Notes: generated by a model from the sequence alone, not told the origin. A stretch of DNA of 15,059 bases from Chitinophagales bacterium (GCA_013297575.1 JAAFHO010000060.1:1-15059); one strand, 5' to 3'; shown: positions 1 to 9,200, counted from the first letter of the stretch. A program made the numbers and translations.

Positions 1-234
1 ATTGGTATATTTTTCAAATAAGAAAAACACGATACCTGCAATCAGTGTTGGGACAATACTAGATATGATTACAGGGACTAGTGTTAATGTTTGACCTGGT
101 TGAATGAAAATATCGTCGGTCAAAACACCTGCGGCGCGAAAAACAAAAAACAAAATGGCATTGACTACTGTGGCAACACCTGCTGCTTTAAGTGCGGCGA
201 TTAAGGACTGTTGGAAATTTAACTTCGTTTGCAT
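1..234 (-). CDS. DUF6069-like small membrane protein (C-terminus beyond window)
   Basis: The frame is open from an ATG at 234 to the window edge, giving the first 78 residues. The sequence starts MQTKLNFQQSLIAALKAAGV and shows a hydrophobic helix at about residues 11-35, a short polar loop containing LTDDIFIQPGQ (residues 38-48), and a second helix at about 50-73 followed by FEKYT. This helix-loop-helix pattern resembles the DUF6069 membrane proteins of Bacteroidota, recalled from family knowledge and not searched. Their function is unknown. No Shine-Dalgarno sequence precedes the ATG, which is usual in this phylum. A 12-bp palindrome 75 bp upstream matches one in front of the neighbouring marR gene, so the gene is probably a target of that repressor. 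The protein end lies outside the window. Confidence 0.6.
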   Translation of the reverse strand, partial: MQTKLNFQQSLIAALKAAGVATVVNAILFFVFRAAGVLTDDIFIQPGQTLTLVPVIISSIVPTLIAGIVFFLFEKYTN

Positions 235-308
235 AATTATTGATTTAAAATTGTGAATAAATATTACTTGTTGTGTTTTTGTTGTGACATTAAGTGTATA
301 TACTTCTA

Positions 309-320
309 TTGTACATACAA
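309..320. promoter_or_regulatory. MarR operator-like palindrome upstream of the DUF6069-like gene
   Basis: The sequence TTGTACATACAA is a perfect 5-2-5 palindrome lying between the marR stop and the start of the small membrane-protein gene. The same half-sites recur at 828-839 in the marR promoter. Size and symmetry fit a MarR dimer site. Binding is inferred. Confidence 0.6.
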
Positions 321-338
321 CTATTTGGGCAAATTTTT

Positions 339-791
339 TTAACTCCTCAATTCATCCAACCACTCATTCATCAGCCTTGCTTTTTCTTCATTAATTATTT
401 TAGGTTTCCCATCTTCAACAAATGAAATGGTATCAATCCTGTTTAACAGCTCAATACCGGCATCCGTTATACGAATGTCCACATGCCTCCGGTCTGTTTC
501 ATTTTCAGTACGAATAACCAACATTTTATCTACCAATTTATCCACTATTCTAGTGGCATTAGAGGATTTATCGATCATTCTACGTGTAATTTCTTGATTA
601 CAATAACATTCTGGAAACCTGCCTTTGAGGATACGCAGCACGTTGTATTGGTGCGGTGTTATATCAAAAGGCTTTAATTTTTCCATAAATATAGTATTCA
701 GCCAGCTGCTGGTCACCGAGATATTGAGGATCAATTTTTGAAACTCACTTTTAAACGGCTTGGTTTGATTTAATTCGTCTTCTAATCTCAT
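339..791 (-). CDS. MarR-family winged-helix transcriptional regulator
   Basis: A 150-residue protein, the usual length for MarR repressors, which bind palindromic DNA as dimers and often respond to small phenolic ligands or oxidants. N-terminal helices for dimerisation (about 1-45) are followed by a winged helix-turn-helix: PHQYNVLRIL at 46-55, a recognition helix around 72-90 (SSNATRIVDKLVDK) and the wing ETDRRHVDIRITDAG (98-112), the classic MarR D-R-R-x-V signature. Two cysteines, C62 and C64 (ECYC), sit just before the recognition region and could sense redox state, which is speculation. I chose the ATG at 791. A longer frame beginning with TTG at 839 would start inside the -33 promoter element and operator. 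Palindromes at 828-839 and 309-320 suggest it represses itself and the downstream membrane-protein gene. Confidence 0.9.
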   Translation of the reverse strand: MRLEDELNQTKPFKSEFQKLILNISVTSSWLNTIFMEKLKPFDITPHQYNVLRILKGRFPECYCNQEITRRMIDKSSNATRIVDKLVDKMLVIRTENETDRRHVDIRITDAGIELLNRIDTISFVEDGKPKIINEEKARLMNEWLDELRS

Positions 792-807
792 GTGCTGAAT
801 TATTGTG

Positions 808-840
808 CAAAGGTAAAGGTTAATTAGTTGTATGTACAAA
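808..840 (-). promoter_or_regulatory. Bacteroidota-type promoter of marR
   Basis: On the minus strand TTTG (840-837) and TACCTTTG (815-808) match the primary sigma factor consensus of this phylum (TTTG and TAnnTTTG) with a 21-bp spacer. The -7 element ends 17 bases before the ATG at 791, so the 5' leader would be very short. The -33 element overlaps the palindrome at 828-839, consistent with repression. Confidence 0.65.
828..839. promoter_or_regulatory. MarR operator-like palindrome in the marR promoter
   Basis: TTGTATGTACAA is a perfect TTGTA-N2-TACAA palindrome overlapping the -33 element of the marR promoter. It is the exact reverse complement of the copy at 309-320. Autorepression is inferred from position. 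Confidence 0.65.
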
Positions 841-896
841 TAATTTTTCTGTTTTTTTTCAGCGTATATTTTTTCTATCCTTTCCTATTGAAATTA

Positions 897-936
897 AGCA
901 GTACCAAAACCGAATTGCGCTAGTTTTAGTACTGCT
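897..936 (-). terminator. Hairpin after the SRPBCC gene, likely terminator
   Basis: AGCAGTAC (897-904) pairs with GTACTGCT (929-936). After one mismatch AAAAC (906-910) pairs with GTTTT (923-927), leaving a 12-base loop. It lies 18 bases past the SRPBCC stop codon and in front of the marR promoter. On the minus strand a weak T-rich stretch (TTAATTTC) follows, so termination is likely but the U-tract is not ideal. Confidence 0.6.
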
Positions 937-954
937 CAACGGTATAGTCATTAT

Positions 955-1470
955 TTACGCCTGTTCGCAAGTCGCTTTCAGTAAATCAAGCCAGTTTTGC
1001 ATACCTTTTTCCAAGTTTTTTTGGAAGGTTTTTTTAAATATTTTAGTTAAAAAGCCCTCCATGCTTTCCGCAACGGACACTTCAATTTTTCCGTTTATTT
1101 CGCTGAGCGTCCAGTTATGAATGGCTAATAACCCAAAAGTTTTACCCGTCCATCCAAAATCTTTATAAGGGGCTACGGTATGCAGTGTTGAATGGATTTT
1201 TGCACCACCAGTTTTCCAGTCAAATGTAGTATTTGGGGCTAATACACCATTTAGTTTGGGTTTACTAATATCTGTTTGCCAGCTCGCCCAATTGTCGATA
1301 TTGGTTAATACAGCCCATACTTTTTCACGACTAGCATTGATGGTAATACTTTTGCTGCACTTTACGGGTGCATCGTTATTGATACTTCTCATTGTTGAAT
1401 TGTTTTGTGCAAACGCCATTACTTGAACAGTTAGGCTAAATGCGGTTAATAAACTTAGTTTTGTAAACAT
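955..1470 (-). CDS. Exported SRPBCC (START/Bet v 1-like) domain protein
   Basis: A 171-residue protein with an N-terminal signal peptide (about residues 1-23, hydrophobic core LSLLTAFSLTVQVMAFA, likely cleaved before QNN), so it probably acts in the periplasm. The rest fits the SRPBCC/polyketide-cyclase fold: an opening strand CSKSITINA, then SREKVWAVLTNIDNWASWQ, the typical x-x-x-V-W-x-x-L-x-D-x-x-x-W-x-x-W pattern, a strand-rich middle, and a long C-terminal helix (FQKNLEKGMQNWLDLLKATC). This fold binds hydrophobic ligands, and the ligand here cannot be told. The start at 1470 is preferred because a longer frame from 1515 would put 15 charged and polar residues before the signal peptide. 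The gene lies 64 bp after the Crp/Fnr-type gene in the same direction, so the two may be co-transcribed. Confidence 0.8.
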   Translation of the reverse strand: MFTKLSLLTAFSLTVQVMAFAQNNSTMRSINNDAPVKCSKSITINASREKVWAVLTNIDNWASWQTDISKPKLNGVLAPNTTFDWKTGGAKIHSTLHTVAPYKDFGWTGKTFGLLAIHNWTLSEINGKIEVSVAESMEGFLTKIFKKTFQKNLEKGMQNWLDLLKATCEQA

Positions 1471-1534
1471 TGTCGTTGTTTTTAATTGACAATGCAAAGG
1501 TCTAGCCAAAACCAAGGCGTGCTCTTGACAAAAA

Positions 1535-2122
1535 TCAAGAAGTACGTTTATCGTTCCTAACCGCTTTTTTTCTTAACCTGCTTAAAGTTTCTGGTGTCAT
1601 TCCAAGCATCGAAGCCAAGTATTGCAATGGTACTATGTTAAACAATTCGGGGTTAAAATTAAATAGTTGGAGGTATCTTTCTTCGGCAGTCATAGAAAGG
1701 TGTGTAAGAATCCTGTCTTCTAAGACCGTAAAACATTTGGCGATAAATAGTTTTTCTAATGTTGCCCAACGGGGAATCACTTGCCCAATTTGTTGGTAAT
1801 CTTTATTGTCAATAATATATAGTTCGCAATCGGTTAATGCTTGAATATTCCATCGTGCAGGTTGTTGAAAAATAAAACTCGATAGATCTACGGCAAAATA
1901 GCCTTTGGTAGAAATCCATTTGGTGACTTCCTTATCGTCCATGACAACAAATTCTCTGACGATCCCGCTTTGTACAAATCCTAGTCGATCCGAATGTCTT
2001 CCGGTTTTGAGGTAATAATCGCCTTTTTTCAAGGTTGTTAACTTGAAAAACGAAATAATTTTACCTAAATCATTCTGACTCACCCCAAAATACGTTTGTA
2101 TATACTTTTCAAGTTCTGTCAT
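1535..2122 (-). CDS. Crp/Fnr-family transcriptional regulator
   Basis: A 195-residue protein of the short Crp/Fnr type common in Bacteroidota. Residues about 20-115 form a cyclic-nucleotide-binding-like beta roll (LKKGDYYLKTGRHSDRLGFV, then IVREFVVMDDKEVTKWI). The Arg/Ser phosphate-binding cassette of true cAMP receptors is not evident, so the ligand is unknown. After the dimerisation helix (about 120-140) the C-terminal helix-turn-helix reads VPLQYLASMLGMTPETLSRL (about 163-182), followed by basic residues. No Fnr-type cysteine cluster is visible. It precedes the SRPBCC gene and may control it. The upstream region is the nested inverted repeat at 2159-2364. Confidence 0.9.
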   Translation of the reverse strand: MTELEKYIQTYFGVSQNDLGKIISFFKLTTLKKGDYYLKTGRHSDRLGFVQSGIVREFVVMDDKEVTKWISTKGYFAVDLSSFIFQQPARWNIQALTDCELYIIDNKDYQQIGQVIPRWATLEKLFIAKCFTVLEDRILTHLSMTAEERYLQLFNFNPELFNIVPLQYLASMLGMTPETLSRLRKKAVRNDKRTS

Positions 2123-2158
2123 GTTATATGATTAAAGAGGGATAATTGGTGTTTTTTG

Positions 2159-2364
2159 AACTTGTTTAGGAATGAAATTTAAATAAAGGTACAAATTTTG
2201 GGAGATGATTTTGTCTCTATCAAGGCATGAAGAGGGCGTTTAGTGGTGCTAAACAACCGATGAATAACGAAGAGAGGGGCAAAATGAAGCCGCCAAATCT
2301 GTACCTTTATTTAAATTTCATTCCTTAGGAACGCAGCCGTGAAAGCAACGTTCCCAAACAAGTT
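2159..2364. repeat. Long nested inverted repeat in a gene-free region
   Basis: This fills most of the 248-bp gap between the Crp-type gene and the propeller lipoprotein gene. Inner arms of 25 bp are perfect: 2169-2193 against 2300-2324, separated by 106 bp, with imperfect pairing continuing inward. Outer arms AACTTGTTTAGGAA (2159-2172) and TTCCCAAACAAGTT (2351-2364) pair with one mismatch and share the GGAA of the inner left arm. A further hairpin GGAACG/CGTTCC (2328-2333/2349-2354) sits on the right side. Both inner arms carry TACCTTTA, close to a -7 element and pointing outward. No open reading frame of note is inside. It could be a small non-autonomous mobile element, a terminator for the Sus operon, or a structured RNA. 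Confidence 0.6.
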
Positions 2365-2370
2365 TATAGC

Positions 2371-3504
2371 CTAACGTTTTTTCCCAAAAACAATACCTCT
2401 AGGCCGCGTATTTATATCCACATACCACGCTTCCGCACTGGAACCATCGAGATTAGCACGCATAATGGTGCCTTTGTTCCGATCGCCCCAATAAATCTTT
2501 TGCCCGCTCGCCTCATACGCGAGTGCATATACAACACGGGTGATACCGGTAGCCAAAACAGCAATATCAGAGCCATCTAATTTGGCCGATTTTAGGTGAA
2601 TATCACCCGCTGCAATATACTGATCAAAGTAAATACGGTTATTGACAACAATCAAACTGCCGCCTTCTGCCAGTGGAATAATTTCGGATTCGCCAGTACC
2701 ATCCAGATTTTTTTTCCAAACGCCACCATTATAGTTAATCCAAAAAATAGCCTTACTAACTGGATCAATGCAAATACCATCGGGATCATTGGTTTGTCCT
2801 GTCACAAAATCTTCTTTTTGTGTCACGTCATTGCTGTTTAGGTCACCCCTTTGAATACCAGTACTTGTATCCCAATAAAGATGGCCATTAGCATAATCAA
2901 TACTCAAAGCGTTGGGTGCATCGAGGCCACTGCGGAATACTTCTTGACCCGATCCATCTGGTTCGCAACGGTATATCGTGCCTGCATCGTAGTCGCTGAA
3001 ATACAACTTGAAGTTGACCGTATCGAAAGTAGTGCCGTAGGAATCTTGCAAACCACTGACTGGCAGAATTTCCATGACAGGGGCAACACTATTAACTAAA
3101 CCCGAAAACAACTGTGTCCCATCTGTAAAATAGACCGGAATACCCGTTGCCGCAGGGTCTTTGATGACAATGGTTTTGGAGATGGTTTTTACTTCATTTG
3201 AACTCGAAGTTACCGCTACCATTTTGACCTGATACACGCCTGCGACAGCATAGATATGGGTCGGGCTGGCTTCAGTCGAAGTAGTTCCGTCGCCAAAATT
3301 CCAGTTATAGGCTACTGCTCCAGCCCGCTCGGGTACAATAGAAGTATTCGTAAATACAACAGATGCTGGAGCAAATCCATTATTGTCCACCGTAAACGTA
3401 AAAAGCGGAACAGTACTGGCCGGCGGAACAGGAAAATCATCCTTTTTACAACCTGCAAGCCAAAAGAAGCCCACCATTAAAAATAATCGTATTGTGCTGT
3501 TCAT
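2371..3504 (-). CDS. Surface lipoprotein with one PKD domain and a YWTD-type beta-propeller
   Basis: A 377-residue lipoprotein. The signal peptide ends in the lipobox LAGC, with Cys19 as the lipidated residue, followed by KKDD. Basic and acidic residues right after the cysteine are the surface-export signal described in Bacteroidota, so it probably faces outward. A PKD domain (about 33-117) shows the hallmark NWNFGDGTTSTEASPTHIY. The remainder (about 122-377) has six repeats with YWTD-like strands near residues 124, 167, 209, 253, 291 and 337 and repeated L-D-G-(T/S) turns (for example NLDGTGE, ANLDGSSA), as in the six-bladed LDL-receptor class. Such propellers bind proteins or glycans. It is last in the SusC/SusD operon, 2 bp after its longer paralogue. 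The repeats show no catalytic motif. Confidence 0.88.
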   Translation of the reverse strand: MNSTIRLFLMVGFFWLAGCKKDDFPVPPASTVPLFTFTVDNNGFAPASVVFTNTSIVPERAGAVAYNWNFGDGTTSTEASPTHIYAVAGVYQVKMVAVTSSSNEVKTISKTIVIKDPAATGIPVYFTDGTQLFSGLVNSVAPVMEILPVSGLQDSYGTTFDTVNFKLYFSDYDAGTIYRCEPDGSGQEVFRSGLDAPNALSIDYANGHLYWDTSTGIQRGDLNSNDVTQKEDFVTGQTNDPDGICIDPVSKAIFWINYNGGVWKKNLDGTGESEIIPLAEGGSLIVVNNRIYFDQYIAAGDIHLKSAKLDGSDIAVLATGITRVVYALAYEASGQKIYWGDRNKGTIMRANLDGSSAEAWYVDINTRPRGIVFGKKR

Positions 3505-3506
3505 GC

Positions 3507-4850
3507 TTATAGTTTTAGTGCAATGCCACGTGGGCTGGTGAGGCCAGTAGCCAAGGTTTCGGGGCTGGAGCCATCCAAATTAGCGCGAATGACTTTACCA
3601 TTGTCGCGTCCTGACCAATATAGTTTATTTTCGGTGTGATCGATGGCCATACCATAGATACGAGTTCCATCAGCATCAATGGTAACTTGGCCAGTACCGT
3701 CTAAATTCGTTTGAAACAATTTTCCAGCATTCTGCTCATCATAATACAGTTTATTATTAACAGTGTCCACCAATATAGCATATCCATAAGAAGCAGTAAT
3801 CAATGGTGTCACATTAGAACCATCCAAATTGGCTACATATAGAATTTCAGCATTTACTTCGTAAAAATACATCTTGTTATTTTTCAGATCAAGGGCAATG
3901 GCACGCATTTGACCTGAAGGAATATTTACTAAACCTATCTGTGGCGACGAACCATCCAAATTAGCCCGCGATACATTGCCCAAATCATCTACCCAATAGA
4001 CTTTTCCACCCGCAGGATCAACAGCAACGCCATACGGATCTGAAAGATTGGAGGCAATAGCAGTAAGACCCGTTCCGTCGAGGTTCATCCTCCAAATATT
4101 ACCCGTTCCGGTTACTTCAAAATCGCTAAAGTAGATCTTATTATTTACGGCATCCAAGGCCATTCCAGCACCTGCCTTACCTGTTATATCTAATACCGAT
4201 GCAGTGGTTCCACTACCGTCAAGTGCTAGTTTTTTGATGGCGTTAGCCGTATATTCGATATAGTATAAATCTTTTGTCACAGGAGCACCTTTGACTGTGA
4301 TCGTTTTGGAAACCGCAGTTTCGCCCACGGCACTAATGGCCTTTAACGTAACGGTGTATGTACCCGCAGCTGGATAGGTAAAGGTCGGGTTAGCCGTGGT
4401 GGCTGTAGAATTGGCTGGATCGCCAAAAGCCCATTGATATGATACTGCACCTTTTGAACTGTTGGTCATTTGCACGGGTTTGTTAGCAATCAAATCTGCT
4501 TCGTTTTCTACGGTAAACCCACCAAATGGCAATACTTTTACTACAGTGGTATTGGTATTAGAGCCGCCAGCGCCAGTAGCAACCAACGTTACCGTAAAAT
4601 TATCTGATGTTTGGTATGATTTTTTAGGAGATGCATCCGTAGATGTTGTGCCATCGCCAAAACTCCACTTAAAGGAAGTCGCATTGGCAGAGGTATTCGT
4701 GAATTGTACTTCTTCATCCACTACTGCCGTCAATTTGCTGACTGTAAATCCCGATGTTGGATTGGCTGGTGGTGGATCATCTTTTTTACAGGCATTGGAA
4801 AGGGAAATACCCAAGATGAAAAGTAGAAAATAAATGTGTTTAGTGCGCAT
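3507..4850 (-). CDS. Surface lipoprotein with two PKD domains and a YWTD-type beta-propeller
   Basis: A 447-residue lipoprotein with lipobox SNAC (Cys21) and a KKDD surface-export type sequence after it. Two PKD domains follow, about 33-107 (KWSFGDGTTSTDASPKKSY) and about 110-188 (YQWAFGDPANSTATTANPTF). A six-bladed propeller covers about 193-447, with YWTD-like strands at 195 (LYYIEY), 239 (IYFSDF), 284 (VYWVDD), 327 (MYFYEV), 368 (LYYDEQ) and 410 (LYWSGR), and an L-D-G-(S/T) turn in each repeat. It is a paralogue of the next gene with one extra PKD domain, pointing to duplication with domain gain or loss. It starts 33 bp after the SusD-like stop and should share its transcript. A role as an accessory binding protein at the cell surface, like SusE/SusF in starch systems, is inferred from position. 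Confidence 0.88.
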   Translation of the reverse strand: MRTKHIYFLLFILGISLSNACKKDDPPPANPTSGFTVSKLTAVVDEEVQFTNTSANATSFKWSFGDGTTSTDASPKKSYQTSDNFTVTLVATGAGGSNTNTTVVKVLPFGGFTVENEADLIANKPVQMTNSSKGAVSYQWAFGDPANSTATTANPTFTYPAAGTYTVTLKAISAVGETAVSKTITVKGAPVTKDLYYIEYTANAIKKLALDGSGTTASVLDITGKAGAGMALDAVNNKIYFSDFEVTGTGNIWRMNLDGTGLTAIASNLSDPYGVAVDPAGGKVYWVDDLGNVSRANLDGSSPQIGLVNIPSGQMRAIALDLKNNKMYFYEVNAEILYVANLDGSNVTPLITASYGYAILVDTVNNKLYYDEQNAGKLFQTNLDGTGQVTIDADGTRIYGMAIDHTENKLYWSGRDNGKVIRANLDGSSPETLATGLTSPRGIALKL

Positions 4851-4883
4851 AAAATAGTTGTTAAAAAGTGAGTAAGTGCTTCA

Positions 4884-6209
4884 TTAATACCCTGGATTTT
4901 GATACATCCCGGTATTTGTATTGATCAGAATTTCGCTCAATGGAATGGGAAATAATGTTTGATTAACAGATTTTACCGTAGGCAATACCTCTAAAGCACG
5001 GCCAGTTCGTACCAAATCGAACCACCGATGTCCTTCAAAAGCAAATTCTAATCGGCGTTCCAATTCAATGGTTGTCAACAATGTTGCTGGGGTATTGGTG
5101 GTTGTTGCTGCCAAATTAGCGCGTAAACGGATCGCATTAATATCGTCCTTTACTTTTTGCACATCGCCGCCCTGTTGTATTGTTGCTTCGGCGCGTATCA
5201 AGTACATTTCTGCCAAGCGCAACACAATTACATTATCGCTGCCAGTACTCAAATCATCGTATTTAATCGAATATGGCAATGTACCCGAATACGAAATAGA
5301 TGCGGGTAGGCGTTCATCACCAGCGGTATATTTACTGATAAGATCATCAGAAGGAGCCACTTCGCGGCGGCCATTGAGGTTGAGGGGGAAATTATACTCC
5401 GCAATCCTATTCCTGTCCAATGCAATAAAATCAACTTCAAAAATGGACTCAGCTGTTTCCTCACCTGTAAATATATCGGCATAGTTCGGAAGTAATTGAT
5501 AACTATTGCTAACGATCACTTCATTGGCATATCGGGCTGCATTAGCATAATCTTTTTGGTACAGGTAAACCCGTGCAAGCAGCGCTTTGGCTGCATTTTG
5601 GGATGCCTTTATTTTACTACCACCTGCTGGCAAATGTTCTATCGCAAATAATAAATCGGTAATGATGGCAGCATTTACAGCCGCTACTTCATCGCGGGGA
5701 ACATTCACTTGCTCTACGCCAATGGTTGGTGTCGTTTTTACTGGAATGGCTCCAAAATAATTGAGCAGGTTAAAATGGTGCAATGCTCGGATAAAATACA
5801 ATTCGCCCAGTGCCACATTTTTTTCGGTCTCGCTCATGTCACTGATATTGGGTACTTCCACAATTACATTATTGGCGACGTTAATACCGTCGTAAATAGC
5901 CGTCCAAATACCATCAATCGATTCATTTTCTGGCAAAATGCTGTTGTTATCAATTTCTGCAAAATTCACTGATGTCGCATTGGGCGGATGTACTAAATTA
6001 TCCGCCGCTAAATCGGCAAAAATACCGTAATTCCGGCCATAGTAACTCAGGCTTTGAAGGCTGGAATATGCCCCATTAATACCGCGTTGGATGCCTTTTT
6101 TGTCTTTGAATACCTCCGATGCGGGGATTGAACTTTGTGGCTCTACGTCCAATACATTGCAGGAGGCCGAAAAAAGCAGTAAACTGCCAATAATATAGAT
6201 ATATTTCAT
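4884..6209 (-). CDS. SusD/RagB-family nutrient-binding outer-membrane lipoprotein
   Basis: A 441-residue lipoprotein with lipobox SASC (Cys17). It shows the SusD pattern: an N-terminal segment ending in PQSSIPASEVFKD (about 24-36), helical TPR-like stretches such as LGELYFIRALHHFNLLNYFG (about 134-153) and AKALLARVYLYQKDYANAAR (about 206-225), and a C-terminal portion with LRLAEMYLIRAEA, ELERRLEFAFEGHRWFDLVR and the ending LFPIPLSEILINTNTGMYQNPGY. SusD proteins cap the SusC channel and capture the substrate. It begins 2 bp after the SusC-like stop, as is typical of the pair. At 441 residues it is on the short side for the family (usually 450-600). The substrate cannot be predicted, since no glycosidase, protease or sulfatase lies nearby. 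Confidence 0.95.
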   Translation of the reverse strand: MKYIYIIGSLLLFSASCNVLDVEPQSSIPASEVFKDKKGIQRGINGAYSSLQSLSYYGRNYGIFADLAADNLVHPPNATSVNFAEIDNNSILPENESIDGIWTAIYDGINVANNVIVEVPNISDMSETEKNVALGELYFIRALHHFNLLNYFGAIPVKTTPTIGVEQVNVPRDEVAAVNAAIITDLLFAIEHLPAGGSKIKASQNAAKALLARVYLYQKDYANAARYANEVIVSNSYQLLPNYADIFTGEETAESIFEVDFIALDRNRIAEYNFPLNLNGRREVAPSDDLISKYTAGDERLPASISYSGTLPYSIKYDDLSTGSDNVIVLRLAEMYLIRAEATIQQGGDVQKVKDDINAIRLRANLAATTTNTPATLLTTIELERRLEFAFEGHRWFDLVRTGRALEVLPTVKSVNQTLFPIPLSEILINTNTGMYQNPGY

Positions 6210-6211
6210 GG

Positions 6212-9200
6212 TTAAAATGTCAAATTAAGCCCAAACGTATAAGCACGCGCTTGAGGGTAAGTGAAAAAATCGGTACCGATCACAGCATTTTCGTTGCCGC
6301 GATAGTTTACTTCGGGATCTAAACCTGAGTAATTCGTAAACGTAAGCAGGTTTTGTCCGCTGAAATAAATCCTCAACCCTGATATTTTTTTGTTCCGCAG
6401 TAATTCCTTGTTGAAAGAATAACCCAATGTAAGGTTTTTTAGGCGCAAATAAGAACCATCTTCTATAAAACGGGACGATACGCGCTTGTTGGATGCGGCG
6501 CGCACTGGATCGCTGGTCGCATCTGGGATAGGGGTAATATCACCAGGTTTTTGCCAGCGTCTATTTACAATTGCCAATTGATTATCCCCACCCTGTAATG
6601 ATTCCAAAAACAAGCGGGAACCATTAAACATATCATTACCGTAAGAACCTTGAAAAAAAACACTCAGATCGATACCTTTATACCCAAACGTATTGGTGAT
6701 ACCCCCAATAAAATCTGGATGCGGATTACCCACTTTAGTCCGGTCGTCGGTAGTAATTTCGCCATCAAAATTTTTATCAGCATACACTACATCGCCTGTA
6801 GATGGATCTACGCCAAGCCATTCATAACTGTAGAAAATACCGATGGGTTGCCCTTCTTCTATGCGGTTGCTGCCGCGCCCAAGGTCGTCAATGGGTTGGT
6901 TATTATACAATTCCAGTACTTTGTTTCGATTGGCTGATACATTGAGACGGGTATTCCAAGAGAGCGATCTGCCGGGCAAATTATCGGTGGTCAATGACAG
7001 TTCAATACCCCTGTTTTGCACCCTTCCTACATTTTGGGTAACAACGGAGAATCCAGAACTGGTAGGTAATGGTCGGCTGAGCAATAGGTCTTTTGTTTGT
7101 TTGTCATAGAGGTCAATGGTCACGGCTATTTTATTGTCGAACAAGCCGATATCTACACCCAAATTGGTTTGTGCGGTGGTCTCCCATTTTAAGTCGGGAT
7201 TCGGAATATTACTGGGATAAACGCCCGGTTGACCACCATAAGCAGTAATACCATATAACGCTGCGAAGAGAAACTGCGGAATATCATCATTCCCTGTAAG
7301 ACCGTAACTAGCCCTTATTTTCAACTCTGAAATGGCTTTTATCTTAAAAAACGACTCTTCTCCGATACGCCAAGCAGCGGATGCCGCTGGGAAAAAACCA
7401 TTTCGATTGTTTTCGCCAAACCGCGATGATCCGTCCAAGCGTCCAGAAAAAGTAAACAAGTATTTATTGTCAAAATTATAATTAGCACGTCCAAAATACG
7501 AACGAATGCCACTTTCAAAACCAGAAGTACTGGCAGATACAATCGTGGTAGCAGAATTAATGTACTGTAATCCCGGATCGGCAAAATCTTGCGCCCGAAT
7601 AAAAGAAGAGCGGTTTTCGTACTGTTCAAAACTATAACCACCCATTACTTCCATGGAATGTTTTTGTATCGTTTTTTGATAACGCAAAAAATTATTCGAC
7701 ACTATATTGAGTACATTGGTATAGGTTTCAAAGCCTAAGCCGTTAAATTTGGCACCTTGTACTGTTTTGATGGATTCATAAGCGTGCTCGCGGAAATTTA
7801 AAAAATCGACACCCCATTTGGTAGAAAAAGTAAGCCCGGGCAAAATCTTATAATCAGCATAGACATTGGCAATCGTACGGAACGAAAAATTCTGGTTTAT
7901 GGCCTCGTTTGCGATAGAGATGGCATTGGAATAAGGCCCTTCTTGGTTATAAGTCCCATCTGCATTATACACTGGAAATATAGCCGGTGTAGAAATTCCA
8001 TTGGGTAGTGGCCCGTGCAAGGACTGATCGCCTTCCACTCGGTTGGTCTTGGCCCTAGAAAGCCCAATACTTGCACCAATGTTCATTTTTTTAGACATTT
8101 TATGATCTACATTCAAGCGACCATTGATCCGCTGATAATCGGTACCAACTAGAATACCTTCTTGCTGAAACAGGTTGCCGCTCATAAAAACGGACGTTTT
8201 GTCGTTGCCACTAGTGGATGATAATTCGTAATTGGACATCGGGGCAGTACGGAAAATTACCTGCTGCCAATCGGTATTGGTCTTGATATTATTGATATCG
8301 TCTGGTGTAAATACTTCCGATCCTGCTAAGTCGTTACGGTATAGCATCCAATCTTTGGCATTCAGCATGTCTAGTGTTTTCCAGGCTTGTTGTACACCGT
8401 AATATGCGTTAAAATTGATCACTGATTTCCGATTACCTCCTCTTTTCGTGGTAATCAATACCACGCCATTAGAAGCCCTTGCGCCATAAATAGCGGCAGC
8501 AGCAGCATCTTTTAGTACACTAATGGATTCAATATCATTGGGACTAAGGTCAGAAAGCGCATTCACCCCTTGTCCTTCGTATCCAATCTGTGCAAAATCG
8601 CCCGTCGTAACCGGTATGCCGTCAATGACATACAATGGCTGGCTAGAACCACCGATGGAACTCACGCCTCGAATACGTACCGACATAGCACCACCAGGTG
8701 TGCCAGAGTTTTGAGATACTTGTACCCCGGCGGTTTGTCCCTGCAAAATACCATCAATGCCAGGAACGGGTATATCTTTCAAATCGGAGGATTTTACCTC
8801 TCCAATTGCTCCCGTCAGTAAAGCTTTTTTCTCCGTATTGTAGCCTACAACAACTACTTCGCGGAGTGTCTTGTTATCCGTTTCAAGTACCACATCAATC
8901 ACCTGTCGGCCATCAATATTTATGACTTGACGGCTATAACCCAGGTACGAAAACTCAATAGACTGGGCGGCATCACTAACGCTCATCCGGTAATTACCAT
9001 TGGCATCTGTTACCGTGCCATTAGTACTTCCAGTTTCCGTGACCGTAACACCTGCGAGTTCTTCCCCATCGGGTGCGGTCACTTTGCCAGTAATGTTTTT
9101 TTGGATAACCGCGGTCTTTTTTATGTCCAAATGAGCTGCTTGCGTGCTTGTTGGGAGGTAAATGAGCAGGCTAAAAATAAATAGTTTACTAAAAAATACA

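Noticed and set aside
792..839. Longer MarR frame with a TTG start at 839.
   Set aside because: The TTG lies inside the operator and -33 element, so it would not be transcribed from the predicted promoter. The 150-residue product is the normal MarR length.
1471..1515. Fifteen-residue N-terminal extension of the SRPBCC protein.
   Set aside because: It would bury the signal peptide behind polar residues. The ATG at 1470 gives a standard signal peptide.
2184..2191. TACCTTTA as the promoter -7 element of the Crp-type gene.
   Set aside because: The last base does not match and no -33 TTG lies at a suitable distance, so it was left as a remark within the inverted repeat.
8523..9184. Several plus-strand open frames of 60-90 codons opposite the SusC-like gene.
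   Set aside because: They lie antisense to a clear transporter gene, overlap each other and show no domain or promoter. They are by-products of its codon use.
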